NCBI RefSeq assembly: GCF_020042665.1
Contig: NZ_CP083376.1
Span: 1,462,001-1,526,000 of the forward strand
DNA length: 64,000 nucleotides
Direction of reading: 5' to 3'
Origin: Pseudoxanthomonas sp. X-1
Lineage (GTDB): Bacteria > Pseudomonadota > Gammaproteobacteria > Xanthomonadales > Xanthomonadaceae
The position numbers and the translations under genes were made by a program. Position 1 is the first letter of the stretch, and each line of letters begins with the position of its first letter. This document shows positions 20,344 to 29,334 of this stretch, one piece after another. The notes below the pieces were generated by a model. The model did no database searches. It saw only the letters and a program-made list of their open reading frames with translations, and was not told the DNA's origin.

Positions 20344-22926
20344 ATGACCCTGTCGCAGCTGCGCGCCCGTGGTGCCTTTGTGGACACCTGGCTGCCGCGC
20401 CTGCAGCGCGCCCGTCCCTGGCTGCTGGGGCTGGCCGCGCTGGTGGTGGCCGCGCTGGTCGTGGATGCCTTCATCGACCTGTCGCGGCAGATCACCTACG
20501 ACGGCGTCATCGCCTCGGTGCGCGACGTGCCGGGCTGGAAACTGGGCCTGGCGCTGGCCGCGACCGCGCTGAGCTTCTTCTCGCTGACCGGCTACGACGC
20601 CTCGGCGCTACGCTACGCCGGCGCGCGCGTGCCGTATCGCGTGGTGGCCAAGACCGCGTTCATCGCCTATGCCTTGAGCAACATGATCGGCCTGGGCGTG
20701 TTCACCGGCGGCGCGGTGCGCCTGCGCCTGTATGGCGCGGCCGGCGTGGAGGCCGGCCTGATCACCCGCGCGATCGCCTTCAACGCGCTGGCCTTCGGGC
20801 TGGGCATCAGCGTGGTCGGCGCCGGCGGCGTGCTGCTGGACGCGCGCGAACTGGCGCCACTGGCGCACATGCCGGTATGGATGCTGCAGGCGCTGGCGGT
20901 GGCCGCGCTGGCGCTGGCCGGTGCGCTGATGTGGGCCTGCCGGCGTGGGGAGTTCAGGCTGGGGCCGATCCGCATCCGCCTGCCGGCGCCGAGCATGGCC
21001 TGGCAGCAGCTGGGCGTGTCGGTGGTGGACATCGTCGCCTCGGCGGCGGTGATGTGGTTCCTGCTGCCGGACGGCGCGATCGGCTTCCCGGCCTTCGTCG
21101 GCTTCTATGCCGCGGCCATGGTGCTGGGCGTGATCAGCCATGTGCCGGGTGGGCTGGGCGTGTTCGAGGCGGTGATGCTGCTGGCGCTGAAGGGCACGAT
21201 GCCCTCGGACCAGCTGGCCGGCGCGCTGGTGCTGTACCGGTTGATCTACTACGTGCTGCCGCTGCTGCTGGCCATGGTCGTGCTGGCCGTGCATGAATTG
21301 CTTCGCAGCCCGGCCGCGCCGGTCGGCCGCGCGGTGGTCGGGCTGGCGCCGCACCTGCTGGCCGCCTTCACCGCGGTGGTGGCGATCATGCTGCTGGTCT
21401 CGGGCGTGACCCCGGCCACCGACCAGGCCACCGAACTGCTGGCCATGCACGTGCCGCTGCTGCTGGTGGAAGCCTCGCACTTCCTGAGTTCGATCGCCGG
21501 CGTGGCCATGCTGTTCGTGGCCCGCGCGCTGCTGCGCCGGCTGGACGCGGCCTGGTGGGCGGCGGTGGTCCTGACCCTGGCCGCGCTGGTGCTGGCGCTG
21601 CCCAAGGGCCTGGCGGTGGACGAATCGCTGGTGCTGGGCAGCCTGATGGCGGTGCTGCTGCTCTCGCGCAAGCAGTTCACGCGCAAGGCCTCGCTGCTGG
21701 CCGTCCCCTTCAGCGGCGGCTGGTTGCTGGCGATGGTGGTGGTGTGCGTGGCGGTGACCGCGCTGCTGTTCTTCGTCTATCGCGACGTGGCCTACGCCAA
21801 CCAGCTGTGGTGGCAGTTCGAGTTCGACGGCAACGCGCCGCGCTCGCTGCGGGCGATGGTGGGCGTGTCGATCCTGGCGCTGGTGCTGGCCCTGCGCCAG
21901 CTGCTGCGCCCGCCGGCGCCGCCGCTGCCGCTGCCCAGTGCCGAAGAACTGGCGCGGGCGCAGGAGATCCTGCGCCGGCAGCCTTCGGCCGACGCGGCGC
22001 TGGCGCTGACCGGCGACAAGCCGCTGCTGTTCTCCGAGAAGGGCGATGCCTTCGTGATGTTCGGCCGCCAGGGCAAGTCGTGGGTGGCGCTGTTCGATCC
22101 GGCCGGCCCGCGCGAGGCCTGGCCCGAGCTGGTGTGGCGCTTCCTCGAACGCGCCCGCGAGTCCGGCGCGCGCGGCTGCTTCTACCAGGTCCGCCCGGAC
22201 GCGCTGCCGCTGTACCTGGACGCGGGCCTGCGGCTGTTCAAGCTGGGCGAGTACGCCTGGGTGCCACTGGCCGGCTTCAGCCTGCAGGGCAAGCGCCGCG
22301 GCAACCTGCGCAACGGCGTCAACCGCAGCGAGCGCGAGGGCCTGAGCTTCAGCCTGGTCGAGCGCGAGGAGGTGGCCGCCCTCCTGCCCGAGCTGCGCGC
22401 GGTCTCCGATGCCTGGCTGGACAAGCACAACACCGCCGAGAAGCGCTTCTCGGTCGGCGCCTTCGACGATGCCTACATCGCGCGCAACCCGGTGGCGGTG
22501 GTGCGGCGCGAAGGCAGGATCATCGCCTTCGCCTCGCTGCTGGTGACCGACCTGCAGCAGGAGGTCAGCATCGACCTGATGCGCCAGCTGGAGGACGCGC
22601 CCAACGGCACGATGGATTTCCTGTTCTGCAAGCTGATGCTGCACTTCGCCCAGGCCGGTTATGCGCGCTTCGGCCTGGGCATGGCGCCGCTGTCGGGCAT
22701 GGCCGGCCACGCGCTGGCGCCGCGCTGGCATCGCATCGGGCGCCTGCTGTTCGCCCACGGCGAGCACTTCTACAACTTCCGGGGCCTGCGGGCCTTCAAG
22801 GAAAAATTCGATCCGCAGTGGGAAGCCCGCTACCTGGCCGCGCCAGGCGGCATGGCGCCGCTGCTGGTCATGGGCGATGTCGCCGCGCTGATCAGCGGTG
22901 GCTACAAGGGAGTCATCGGCAAATGA
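20344..22926 (+). CDS. mprF: Bifunctional lysylphosphatidylglycerol flippase/synthetase MprF
   Basis: MprF transfers an amino acid, usually lysine or alanine, from tRNA to phosphatidylglycerol and flips the product, lowering membrane negative charge and sensitivity to cationic peptides. The 860-residue length is typical. Residues 1-540 hold about 14 hydrophobic helices with HVPGGLGVFEAVMLLAL, characteristic of the flippase. The soluble C-terminal DUF2156 domain contains GKRRGNLRNGVNRSEREGL, MDFLFCKLMLHFAQ and FYNFRGLRAFKEKFDPQW. The amino acid used cannot be told from sequence. Its stop overlaps the start of an AcvB-like hydrolase gene. Confidence 0.95.
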   Translation: MTLSQLRARGAFVDTWLPRLQRARPWLLGLAALVVAALVVDAFIDLSRQITYDGVIASVRDVPGWKLGLALAATALSFFSLTGYDASALRYAGARVPYRVVAKTAFIAYALSNMIGLGVFTGGAVRLRLYGAAGVEAGLITRAIAFNALAFGLGISVVGAGGVLLDARELAPLAHMPVWMLQALAVAALALAGALMWACRRGEFRLGPIRIRLPAPSMAWQQLGVSVVDIVASAAVMWFLLPDGAIGFPAFVGFYAAAMVLGVISHVPGGLGVFEAVMLLALKGTMPSDQLAGALVLYRLIYYVLPLLLAMVVLAVHELLRSPAAPVGRAVVGLAPHLLAAFTAVVAIMLLVSGVTPATDQATELLAMHVPLLLVEASHFLSSIAGVAMLFVARALLRRLDAAWWAAVVLTLAALVLALPKGLAVDESLVLGSLMAVLLLSRKQFTRKASLLAVPFSGGWLLAMVVVCVAVTALLFFVYRDVAYANQLWWQFEFDGNAPRSLRAMVGVSILALVLALRQLLRPPAPPLPLPSAEELARAQEILRRQPSADAALALTGDKPLLFSEKGDAFVMFGRQGKSWVALFDPAGPREAWPELVWRFLERARESGARGCFYQVRPDALPLYLDAGLRLFKLGEYAWVPLAGFSLQGKRRGNLRNGVNRSEREGLSFSLVEREEVAALLPELRAVSDAWLDKHNTAEKRFSVGAFDDAYIARNPVAVVRREGRIIAFASLLVTDLQQEVSIDLMRQLEDAPNGTMDFLFCKLMLHFAQAGYARFGLGMAPLSGMAGHALAPRWHRIGRLLFAHGEHFYNFRGLRAFKEKFDPQWEARYLAAPGGMAPLLVMGDVAALISGGYKGVIGK

Positions 22927-24338
22927 TCCGTCTCGCAAGCTGTCTGCTGCTGTTGGCCTGTGCGCTGCCGGTGGCCGCGCAGCAATCGCGTCCCGCGCCA
23001 GAGCGCATCTCGCACGGCAACTTCCGCGACGTGGCGCTGTACCGGCCGGTCGGCCCGCTCAAGCAGGTGGTGCTGATGCTCTCCGGCGACGGCGGCTGGA
23101 ACGCGACCATGGACGCCGATGCGCAGGCGTTGGCCGCCAACGGCACCTTCGTGGCCGGCATCGACACGCCGCAGATGCGGCGGCAGTTCACCGGCGACGG
23201 CAAGGGGTGCGTGTTTCCCGATGGCGACCTGGAGAACCTCTCCCACTACCTGCAGGGCTACGCGCAGCTGCCGGGCTACCGCGCGCCGCTGCTGATCGGC
23301 GAGGGCAGCGGTGCGGCCATCGCCTATGCGATGGTCGCCGCGGGCGATGCGGGCATCTTCGCCGGCGCGCTGACCCTGGATTTCACGCCCGCGCTGGACC
23401 TCGGCCGCGTGCCCTGCGAGGGCAAGGGCAACATCTTCGACGCGCTGCCCACGCGCGGGGCGACCACCACGCTGGTGCCGGCGCGGCAGAAGCTGGACGT
23501 GCCGTGGCTGACGCTGGACACCGACGGGCCGAAGAAGGGCTTCGACGCCAAGCCCTTCGCCGCGCAGGTCAAGGGGTCCTCGTTCGTGCAGCTGGCCACC
23601 GGCGGCGATCAGGCCGCAGTGCGCCGCGCCGCGCTGACCACCGCCGCGCACATGCTGGCGCGCGAACAGGTCGCGACCCTGCCGCCGCCGCCGCCGCAGG
23701 ACCTGTCGGGCCTGCCCCTGAACGAGGTGCCGGCCACCGGCGGCGCCCGCGGCGACACCTACGCCATCCTGCTCAGCGGCGACGGCGGCTGGGCGGGCCT
23801 GGATCAGGAGGTGGCCAAGGCGCTGGCGGCCAAGGGCATCCCGGTGGTGGGCTTCGACTCGCTGCGCTACTTCTGGAAGAAGCGCACGCCGCAGGGCCTG
23901 GCCAGCGACCTGGACCGCATCATCCGCTACTACAGCGCGCACTGGGGCAAGGCCAGGGTGATGCTGATCGGCTATTCGCAGGGCGCCGACGTGCTGCCGT
24001 TCGCGGTCAACCGGCTGGCGCCGGACACGCGCGCCCAGCTCCTGCAGGCGGTGTACCTGGCGCTGAGCAACAACGCCGCGTTCGAGTTCCATGTCACCAA
24101 CTGGATGAGCGACGACGTCGCCGACGCCATCCCGACCATGCCGGAGATCCTCAGGCTCAAGGCGGCGCAGAACTTCTGCGTCTATGGCGAGGGCGACGAC
24201 GAGCAGGTGTGCAGCAAGATCCCGCCGGGTCATCTGCGCGTGCAGGCGTTGACCGGCGGCCACCACTTCGACGGCGACTACGCGCACCTGGCCGACATCA
24301 TCCTCACCGCGGCCAGCGCGGCCGAAGACAAGCGCTGA
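22923..24338 (+). CDS. acvB: AcvB/VirJ-family protein, probable aminoacyl-phosphatidylglycerol hydrolase
   Basis: This 471-residue protein has a signal peptide (ALPVAAQ) and two related alpha/beta-hydrolase halves. Each half starts with LSGDGGW (near residues 57 and 280), the family hallmark. The second half carries the nucleophile motif GYSQGAD with Ser352, and the first has GEGSGAA instead. In Agrobacterium, AcvB hydrolyses lysyl-phosphatidylglycerol made by the MprF homologue LpiA, and the two genes are neighbours. Here the start overlaps the mprF stop by four bases, which fits the same role in the periplasm. Function is inferred from that family and from context. Confidence 0.88.
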   Translation: MIRLASCLLLLACALPVAAQQSRPAPERISHGNFRDVALYRPVGPLKQVVLMLSGDGGWNATMDADAQALAANGTFVAGIDTPQMRRQFTGDGKGCVFPDGDLENLSHYLQGYAQLPGYRAPLLIGEGSGAAIAYAMVAAGDAGIFAGALTLDFTPALDLGRVPCEGKGNIFDALPTRGATTTLVPARQKLDVPWLTLDTDGPKKGFDAKPFAAQVKGSSFVQLATGGDQAAVRRAALTTAAHMLAREQVATLPPPPPQDLSGLPLNEVPATGGARGDTYAILLSGDGGWAGLDQEVAKALAAKGIPVVGFDSLRYFWKKRTPQGLASDLDRIIRYYSAHWGKARVMLIGYSQGADVLPFAVNRLAPDTRAQLLQAVYLALSNNAAFEFHVTNWMSDDVADAIPTMPEILRLKAAQNFCVYGEGDDEQVCSKIPPGHLRVQALTGGHHFDGDYAHLADIILTAASAAEDKR

Positions 24339-24440
24339 GGTCGTTTCCGGCCGGCGCGGCGAAGGCGCACGGCTGGCATCGGCGCGAACGCGCACCCGGT
24401 GCGTTGGCGAGGCGCCGGCGCCGGCCGCGGCCGGCCGGCG

Positions 24441-26402
24441 TCAGGCCGTCCGCGCCAGCGCCAGCCGCAGCAGGCGCGCCATCAGATGCTCGCCGACGCC
24501 GCGCGGCGCCTCGAGGTCCATGCGCCGCAGCGCGATCGCATCGACCGGCGCGCGTGAGAACACGGCGCGGGCGACCGTGCGCAGCTTGCCGCCGCGGGTG
24601 CCGGTGTTGCTCCTGAGCCAGGTCAGGGCGCGCACCAGGCGCTGCTCGGTGTCGGTGAAGTCGCTGCCCAACGGATAGTCGGGCAGGGTGCCGTCGCGGC
24701 GGAACGGCGCCAGGGCCTGCGCCAGGTGCTGCGGCGTGTTGCGCTGCCACTGCGCCGGCGCGGCGAAGTCGCGCCGCAGCTTGCCGGCGGCCTTGGCCCG
24801 TTCCAGCAGCGGCCCGGCGAAGCGCGCATCGGCGATGCCGGCCATGGCGATGATGCAGTCCTCATCGCTTTGCGCGCGCAGGTCGGCGATGCCGTACTCG
24901 TCCACGAACACATCGCGCAGATGGCGCGCGATGGTGGTGTGGCCGTAGTTCCATCGCACATTGGATTCGGACCGGTCGCCTTCGCCGCGCACCGCGCGCA
25001 GCATCAGCACGCTGCGGGCGTCGTGTAGGGCGTGGGCCATGCTGACGAAGTCGTGCTGCCCGCCCACGCCGGACACCACGCGGCCGTCGTCCAGCCCGTC
25101 GGACACCGCCGCGCCCAGCGCGGTGGCCATCATGCAGCTGTTGAAGAAGCGCGCCTGCACCCGCTGCAGGCGCTCCAGCGCCTCGTGGCCGCCGTAGAGC
25201 TGGTTGATCTGGCTGATGCGCAGCATGCCGATGCCGAGGCGCTGGTCGTGATCCAGGTTGCGCAGCCAGTCGTAGAACGCCGGCGAGCCAAGATAGAAGG
25301 CGCCGTGCAGGTACTCGCCCTCGGCCTGCAGCCGGTCGTGGTCCTGCGCATCGGCGCTGCCGTCGGCTAGGCGCTGCATCAGCGCCGCATCGTCCAGCAC
25401 GCGGCGCTTGATCACCCCGTGCTGCACCAGCAGGCGGAAGCCCTCGTTGAGCATCTCGCTGCAGCCGTACAGGCCGGTCTGGAACGGTGCCATGCCGCCG
25501 CTTTCGATCACCGCCGGGTGATGCACCAGCTCCGGGTCCAGGGCATGCAGCACGCGCCGGTAGGCGGCGTTGTCGGTATGACGCAGCACCAGCGCATGGC
25601 TCAGCGCATCGGCCAGCGTGCCGATGCCGATCTGCAGCGTGCCGCCGTCGCGCACCAGGGTGCTGGCATACAGGCCGATGGCGTAGTCGGTGTCGCTGAC
25701 CGGCTGGCGCGGCAGGGCGAACAAGGCCGGATATGGCCCGGGCGGGTCGATCACCGCGTCGAAGAAGGTCTCGGCCACGCTGGCCTGACCGCCGATCCAC
25801 GGCAGCTGCGGATCGACCTCGGCCACCATCAGCGGGCGCGGCAGCCCGCGCCGCGCGATCGCCTCCAGCGTGTCCTGGGTGGTGTCGTTGTTGCACGACA
25901 GCGACAGGCGCACCGGGTCACCGGGCCGCGCCTGCGGATCGCGCGCGACCTTCTGCACGATCACGTTGGGCGCGCGCTGGGCCACGCCATCGGCGGCGTG
26001 GGTGTAGTTGAGGCTGACGTAATGGCGCTGCATCTGCCGCGAGTGCAGCAGCGCGCCGGACTGCATGTAGAACTCCTCGACCTGGATGTGCGCCGGCAGC
26101 GCGTCGGCCTTGAGCGCCTGCACATAGCGCAGCCGCGGGAAGTCCTCGCCGAAGTGGCGCGCGCCGAACGGCTTGAAGAAGCGCGCCTCCAGCCCGTCGC
26201 CCTTCGGCGCGGGCGGATCCAGCGACAGTGCGGTCAACAGCAGCAGCGGACGGGACGGATCGCGTTCGACGCGGTCGTAGAGCGCGTTGAGCAGGCGATG
26301 CGGCTTGCCGATGCCCAGCGGCGCGGCGACACGCAGCGGGCCGGGCACGCGCTGCAGGATCAGATCGACGGCGTCGGACAGCTCGGCGAGGTGTTGGGGC
26401 AT
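24441..26402 (-). CDS. Acetyl-CoA hydrolase/transferase family protein
   Basis: This protein resembles acetyl-CoA hydrolase / CoA-transferase enzymes but is longer (653 residues). The N-terminal half covers the first CoA-transferase fold with VRLSLSCNNDTTQD and LQIGIGTLADALSHAL. The second half contains SGVGGQHDFVSMAHAL and IADLRAQSDEDCIIAMAGIAD, typical of the C-terminal domain of the family. About 170 extra C-terminal residues extend past the usual end. The substrate is unknown. The gene is convergent with acvB; the 102-base gap between them is almost pure G+C with a GCCGGCCGCGGCCGGC palindrome and no T tract. It has its own divergent region with the TonB receptor. Confidence 0.85.
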   Translation of the reverse strand: MPQHLAELSDAVDLILQRVPGPLRVAAPLGIGKPHRLLNALYDRVERDPSRPLLLLTALSLDPPAPKGDGLEARFFKPFGARHFGEDFPRLRYVQALKADALPAHIQVEEFYMQSGALLHSRQMQRHYVSLNYTHAADGVAQRAPNVIVQKVARDPQARPGDPVRLSLSCNNDTTQDTLEAIARRGLPRPLMVAEVDPQLPWIGGQASVAETFFDAVIDPPGPYPALFALPRQPVSDTDYAIGLYASTLVRDGGTLQIGIGTLADALSHALVLRHTDNAAYRRVLHALDPELVHHPAVIESGGMAPFQTGLYGCSEMLNEGFRLLVQHGVIKRRVLDDAALMQRLADGSADAQDHDRLQAEGEYLHGAFYLGSPAFYDWLRNLDHDQRLGIGMLRISQINQLYGGHEALERLQRVQARFFNSCMMATALGAAVSDGLDDGRVVSGVGGQHDFVSMAHALHDARSVLMLRAVRGEGDRSESNVRWNYGHTTIARHLRDVFVDEYGIADLRAQSDEDCIIAMAGIADARFAGPLLERAKAAGKLRRDFAAPAQWQRNTPQHLAQALAPFRRDGTLPDYPLGSDFTDTEQRLVRALTWLRSNTGTRGGKLRTVARAVFSRAPVDAIALRRMDLEAPRGVGEHLMARLLRLALARTA

Positions 26403-26500
26403 GCGGGGACATCGGGTCGCGGTGGGAGGAGGGTAGCCGAGCCGCCGTGCAGGACCGCGTACCGGGCCATCCAGGCGGTCCCTGCCACGGCGCGCTGTAA

Positions 26501-26519
26501 AATGCGAATGGTTTTCATT
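26501..26519 (+). promoter_or_regulatory. Fur box upstream of the TonB receptor
   Basis: The 19-base site AATGCGAATGGTTTTCATT is a near-palindrome matching the AATGATAATNATTATCATT type Fur consensus at both ends. A TATACT -10 box lies immediately downstream at 26522-26527, so bound Fur would block the promoter. The start codon of the receptor is 148 bases away. Iron repression of the receptor is expected. Confidence 0.72.
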
Positions 26520-26667
26520 AATATACTGTCATCCCGGGCGCCGCCATGGACGCGGCCCCGGCCCGCGCCGGCCAGCCGCTCGCCCGCCTGCGCGCCCAAG
26601 CCCTTCTCGCCCCGGCTGGCACGACGCCCGGCCAGGTGCGCCCTGCCTCAGCCACCGGATCGTCCCC

Positions 26668-28809
26668 ATGCCGTTCACCCGCGCCTCCCTTCGCCTCTCC
26701 CGCCGGCCGCTGCCGCGCTGTTCCGTCCTGGCCGCCGGCCTGGCCCTGGCGCTGTCCGCCCAGGCGCAGACGCAGGGCGGACCGGCCGACGCCGACCAGG
26801 CCCAGGACCTGGACAGGATCCTGGTGGTCTCCCAGCGCGCGCAGCGCGTCAGCAACGGCGCCACCAACCTGGACCTGGCGATCAAGGACACGCCGCAGTC
26901 GATCAGCGTCATCAGCCGCGAGCAGATGGACGCCTTCGGCGCCAACACGCTCAACGATGCGCTGCGCCTGGCGACCGGCATCCAGGTGGAGGAGTGGGAG
27001 ACCAACCGCACCAACTATCTCTCGCGCGGCTTCGAGATCGAGAACACGCAGATCGACGGCATCGGCCTGCCCAACGGCTGGGGCATCGTCACCGGTGCGA
27101 TGGATTCGTACGGCTACGACAAGATCGAGGTGATCCGCGGCGCCAACGGCCTGCTGACCGGCGTGGGCAATGCGGCCGGCACGATCAACTACGTGCGCAA
27201 GCGGCCGACCAACGACGAGCAGGGCTCGGTCGGGATCAGCTACGGCGCGTGGAATACCAGGCGCGAGCAGGTGGACTACTCCTCGCCGATCACCACCGAC
27301 GGCAGCTGGGCGGTGCGCGTGGTCGCCGCGCACGAGGACGGTGGCTCGTACCTGCGCGACTACGACAAGGAGCGCACCTTCCTCTACGGCGTGGTCGACG
27401 GCCAGATCGGCGAGAACGGCACGCTGACCGCGGGCTACTCGTGGCAGCAGGCCAACAGCACCGGCAACATGTGGGGCGCGCTGACCTTCAACACCATCGG
27501 CGGCGGCCAGATCGGCTGGAGCCGCAGCGCCTCCACCACCCAGGACTGGACCTACTGGAACACCAACAACCAGACCGGCTTCGTCGAGTACGCCCAGCAG
27601 CTCAGCCCGGACTGGAAACTGAAGGTGGCCTACAACTACCGGCGCAGCGCCGAGGACGACCAGCTGTTCTTCGCCTACACCACCACCGGCCTGGATCCGC
27701 TGACCGGCGAAGGATTGAACGGCTGGCCGTACAAGGGGCGCGACAAGGTCACCGCCAACCTGGGCACGGTCGAACTCAACGGGACCTATGCGCTGTTCGG
27801 CCGTCCGCAGGAGGCGATGCTGGGCTTCAGCCTGGCCCAGAGCGAAAGCGGGGGACACTACTGGTCGGCGCTGTCCGGTTTCGGCGCGCTGCCGGGCTTC
27901 CCCTATGCCGGCGACGTCGTGCCCGAACCGCTCTGGGGCGCGCCGCAGCCGCAGGACTCGCTCAACCAGCACATCAAGCGCGCCTACGGCGCCACGCATG
28001 TGTCCCTGACCGAGCGCCTGAAGACGGTGCTGGGCTTCAACTACACCTCGTTCTCGCGCAACGGCCTGGCCGCCGGCGCCTACTTCGAGCAGAGCGACAG
28101 CCATACCAGCCCTTATGCCGGCCTGACCTGGGACTTCACCCCCGACGTGCTGGGCTATGTCAGCTATTCGGACATCTACCAGCCGCAGGACCAGCAGGAC
28201 ATCCTCCAGAACTACCTGCCGCCGACCAAGGGCAAGAACTACGAGATCGGCGTCAAGGCCAACTGGCTGGACCAGCGCCTGCTGACCACGCTGGCGGTGT
28301 TCGATGCCAAGCAGGATGGCCTGGCGGTCTACCGCGGGCTGGACCCGGCCAGCGGCAACTACTACTACGAGCCTTCCGACGTGGAGTCCAAGGGCGTCGA
28401 GCTGGAGGTCACCGGCAAGGTCAACGACTATCTCGACCTGGTGTTCGGCTATACGCATCTGAAGATGGATGGCGAGCAGGGCGATGACACCTATCCCTGG
28501 GTGCCGCGCAATACGGCCAACCTGGCCGTCAGCGCGCGCCTGCCCAGCTACAGCGCGCTGTCCTTCGGCGTCAGCGGCCGCTGGCAGGACAAGACCGTCT
28601 CCGGCCCGGACAGCTACACCGGCTACACGGTTAGCCAGGACGCGCACACCGTGCTCGATGCCTTCGTCGGCTGGGACATCACCCGCGACCTGACCCTGCG
28701 CGTCAACGCACGCAACATCACCGACCGCAAGTACATCGGCAGCCTGTACCAGATCGGCTACTACGGCGCGCCGCGCAACACCACGGCCAGCCTGGAGTGG
28801 CGCTTCTGA
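26668..28809 (+). CDS. TonB-dependent siderophore receptor
   Basis: This outer-membrane receptor imports a ferric siderophore using TonB energy. The 713-residue product has a signal peptide ending ALSAQAQ. The plug domain contains the TonB-box region, then DTPQSISVISREQMDAFG, YLSRGFEIENTQIDGIG and DKIEVIRGANGLLTGVGNAAG. The 22-strand barrel ends in the aromatic sequence SLEWRF. The plug pattern resembles the FhuE/FpvA/FoxA group for hydroxamate-type ferric siderophores, but the ligand is not certain. No synthesis genes are adjacent, so uptake of foreign siderophores is likely. A Fur box controls it and a terminator follows. Confidence 0.93.
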   Translation: MPFTRASLRLSRRPLPRCSVLAAGLALALSAQAQTQGGPADADQAQDLDRILVVSQRAQRVSNGATNLDLAIKDTPQSISVISREQMDAFGANTLNDALRLATGIQVEEWETNRTNYLSRGFEIENTQIDGIGLPNGWGIVTGAMDSYGYDKIEVIRGANGLLTGVGNAAGTINYVRKRPTNDEQGSVGISYGAWNTRREQVDYSSPITTDGSWAVRVVAAHEDGGSYLRDYDKERTFLYGVVDGQIGENGTLTAGYSWQQANSTGNMWGALTFNTIGGGQIGWSRSASTTQDWTYWNTNNQTGFVEYAQQLSPDWKLKVAYNYRRSAEDDQLFFAYTTTGLDPLTGEGLNGWPYKGRDKVTANLGTVELNGTYALFGRPQEAMLGFSLAQSESGGHYWSALSGFGALPGFPYAGDVVPEPLWGAPQPQDSLNQHIKRAYGATHVSLTERLKTVLGFNYTSFSRNGLAAGAYFEQSDSHTSPYAGLTWDFTPDVLGYVSYSDIYQPQDQQDILQNYLPPTKGKNYEIGVKANWLDQRLLTTLAVFDAKQDGLAVYRGLDPASGNYYYEPSDVESKGVELEVTGKVNDYLDLVFGYTHLKMDGEQGDDTYPWVPRNTANLAVSARLPSYSALSFGVSGRWQDKTVSGPDSYTGYTVSQDAHTVLDAFVGWDITRDLTLRVNARNITDRKYIGSLYQIGYYGAPRNTTASLEWRF

Positions 28810-28841
28810 GCCGATCGGCGCGGTCCGCGTCTTTGTTCGCC

Positions 28842-28866
28842 AAGCGCCGGCCCCACCGGCGCTTTT
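28842..28866 (+). terminator. Rho-independent terminator after the TonB receptor
   Basis: AAGCGCCGG (28842-28850) pairs with CCGGCGCTT (28856-28864) around a CCCCA loop, then TTGCGTT follows. The T tract is short but the hairpin is perfect. Confidence 0.72.
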
Positions 28867-28909
28867 GCGTTGGGCGGATGCGTCACCAGCGTGGTGCCGC
28901 GCGGAGCGC

Positions 28910-28937
28910 TTGACAGTGCTTCGATTACGAATGTAAT
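28910..28937 (+). promoter_or_regulatory. Promoter of the BlaI-type repressor operon
   Basis: A perfect TTGACA (28910-28915) and a TGTAAT -10 (28932-28937, 5 of 6 consensus) are separated by 16 bases. The first operator dyad overlaps the -10 box, as expected for an autorepressed operon. Confidence 0.7.
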
Positions 28938-28961
28938 TTCAATAAAAATTACAGGCGTAAA
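28924..28961 (+). promoter_or_regulatory. Two tandem operator dyads for the BlaI-type repressor
   Basis: Two sites of the form ATTAC-N4-GTAAT lie at 28924-28937 (perfect) and 28948-28961 (ATTAC-N4-GTAAA), with centres 24 bases apart. BlaI/MecI repressors recognise TTACA/TGTAA dyads. The sites stand out in an AT-rich island of an otherwise GC-rich region and end just before the start codon at 28966. Confidence 0.68.
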
Positions 28962-28965
28962 CGAC

Positions 28966-29334
28966 ATGGCGATCAGCGAGGCCGAGGCGGTGGTGATGGA
29001 CGTGCTGTGGGAGCGCAGCCCGCTGGGCGCCGACGAGGTCGTCGCCGCGCTGGCCCGCCGCAACGACTGGGCCGAGCCGACCATCAAGACCCTGCTCAAC
29101 CGCCTGCTCAACAAGGGCGCGATCCAGGCGACCAAGGAGGGGCGCCGCTATCTCTACTCGCCGGTGCTCACGCGCCAGGCCTGGGTGCAGCAGCAGAGCG
29201 AGGGACTGCTGGAGCGGGTGTTCGGCGGGCGCGTGGCGCCGCTGGTGGCGCATTTTTCGCAGCGCGGCAAGCTCTCGGCGCAGGACATCGCCGAGCTCAA
29301 GCGCCTGGTCCAGGAGCTGGACGATGAGCAGTGA
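28966..29334 (+). CDS. BlaI/MecI/CopY family transcriptional repressor
   Basis: This 122-residue winged-helix repressor has the family opening ISEAEAVVMDVLWERSPLGADEV. The recognition helix lies in WAEPTIKTLLNRLLNKGAI, and a beta-wing with GRRYLYSPVL follows. The C-terminal dimerisation helices follow. It overlaps the downstream M56 peptidase gene by 11 bases, the classic BlaI-BlaR1 arrangement. In such systems the peptidase responds to cell-wall or beta-lactam stress and inactivates the repressor. No beta-lactamase is adjacent, so the target is the operon itself or something elsewhere. Upstream frame extension to 28870 crosses the operators and is rejected. Confidence 0.92.
   Translation: MAISEAEAVVMDVLWERSPLGADEVVAALARRNDWAEPTIKTLLNRLLNKGAIQATKEGRRYLYSPVLTRQAWVQQQSEGLLERVFGGRVAPLVAHFSQRGKLSAQDIAELKRLVQELDDEQ

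Noticed and set aside
25419..28487. Open frame of over 1000 codons across the acetyl-CoA hydrolase gene (antisense) and out of frame through the TonB receptor
   Set aside because: Both underlying genes have clear motifs in other frames; this frame reflects high third-position GC only.
28870..28965. Longer BlaI-type protein starting upstream of 28966
   Set aside because: The extension would be read through the promoter and both operator dyads, and the family N-terminus begins at MAISEAEAVV.
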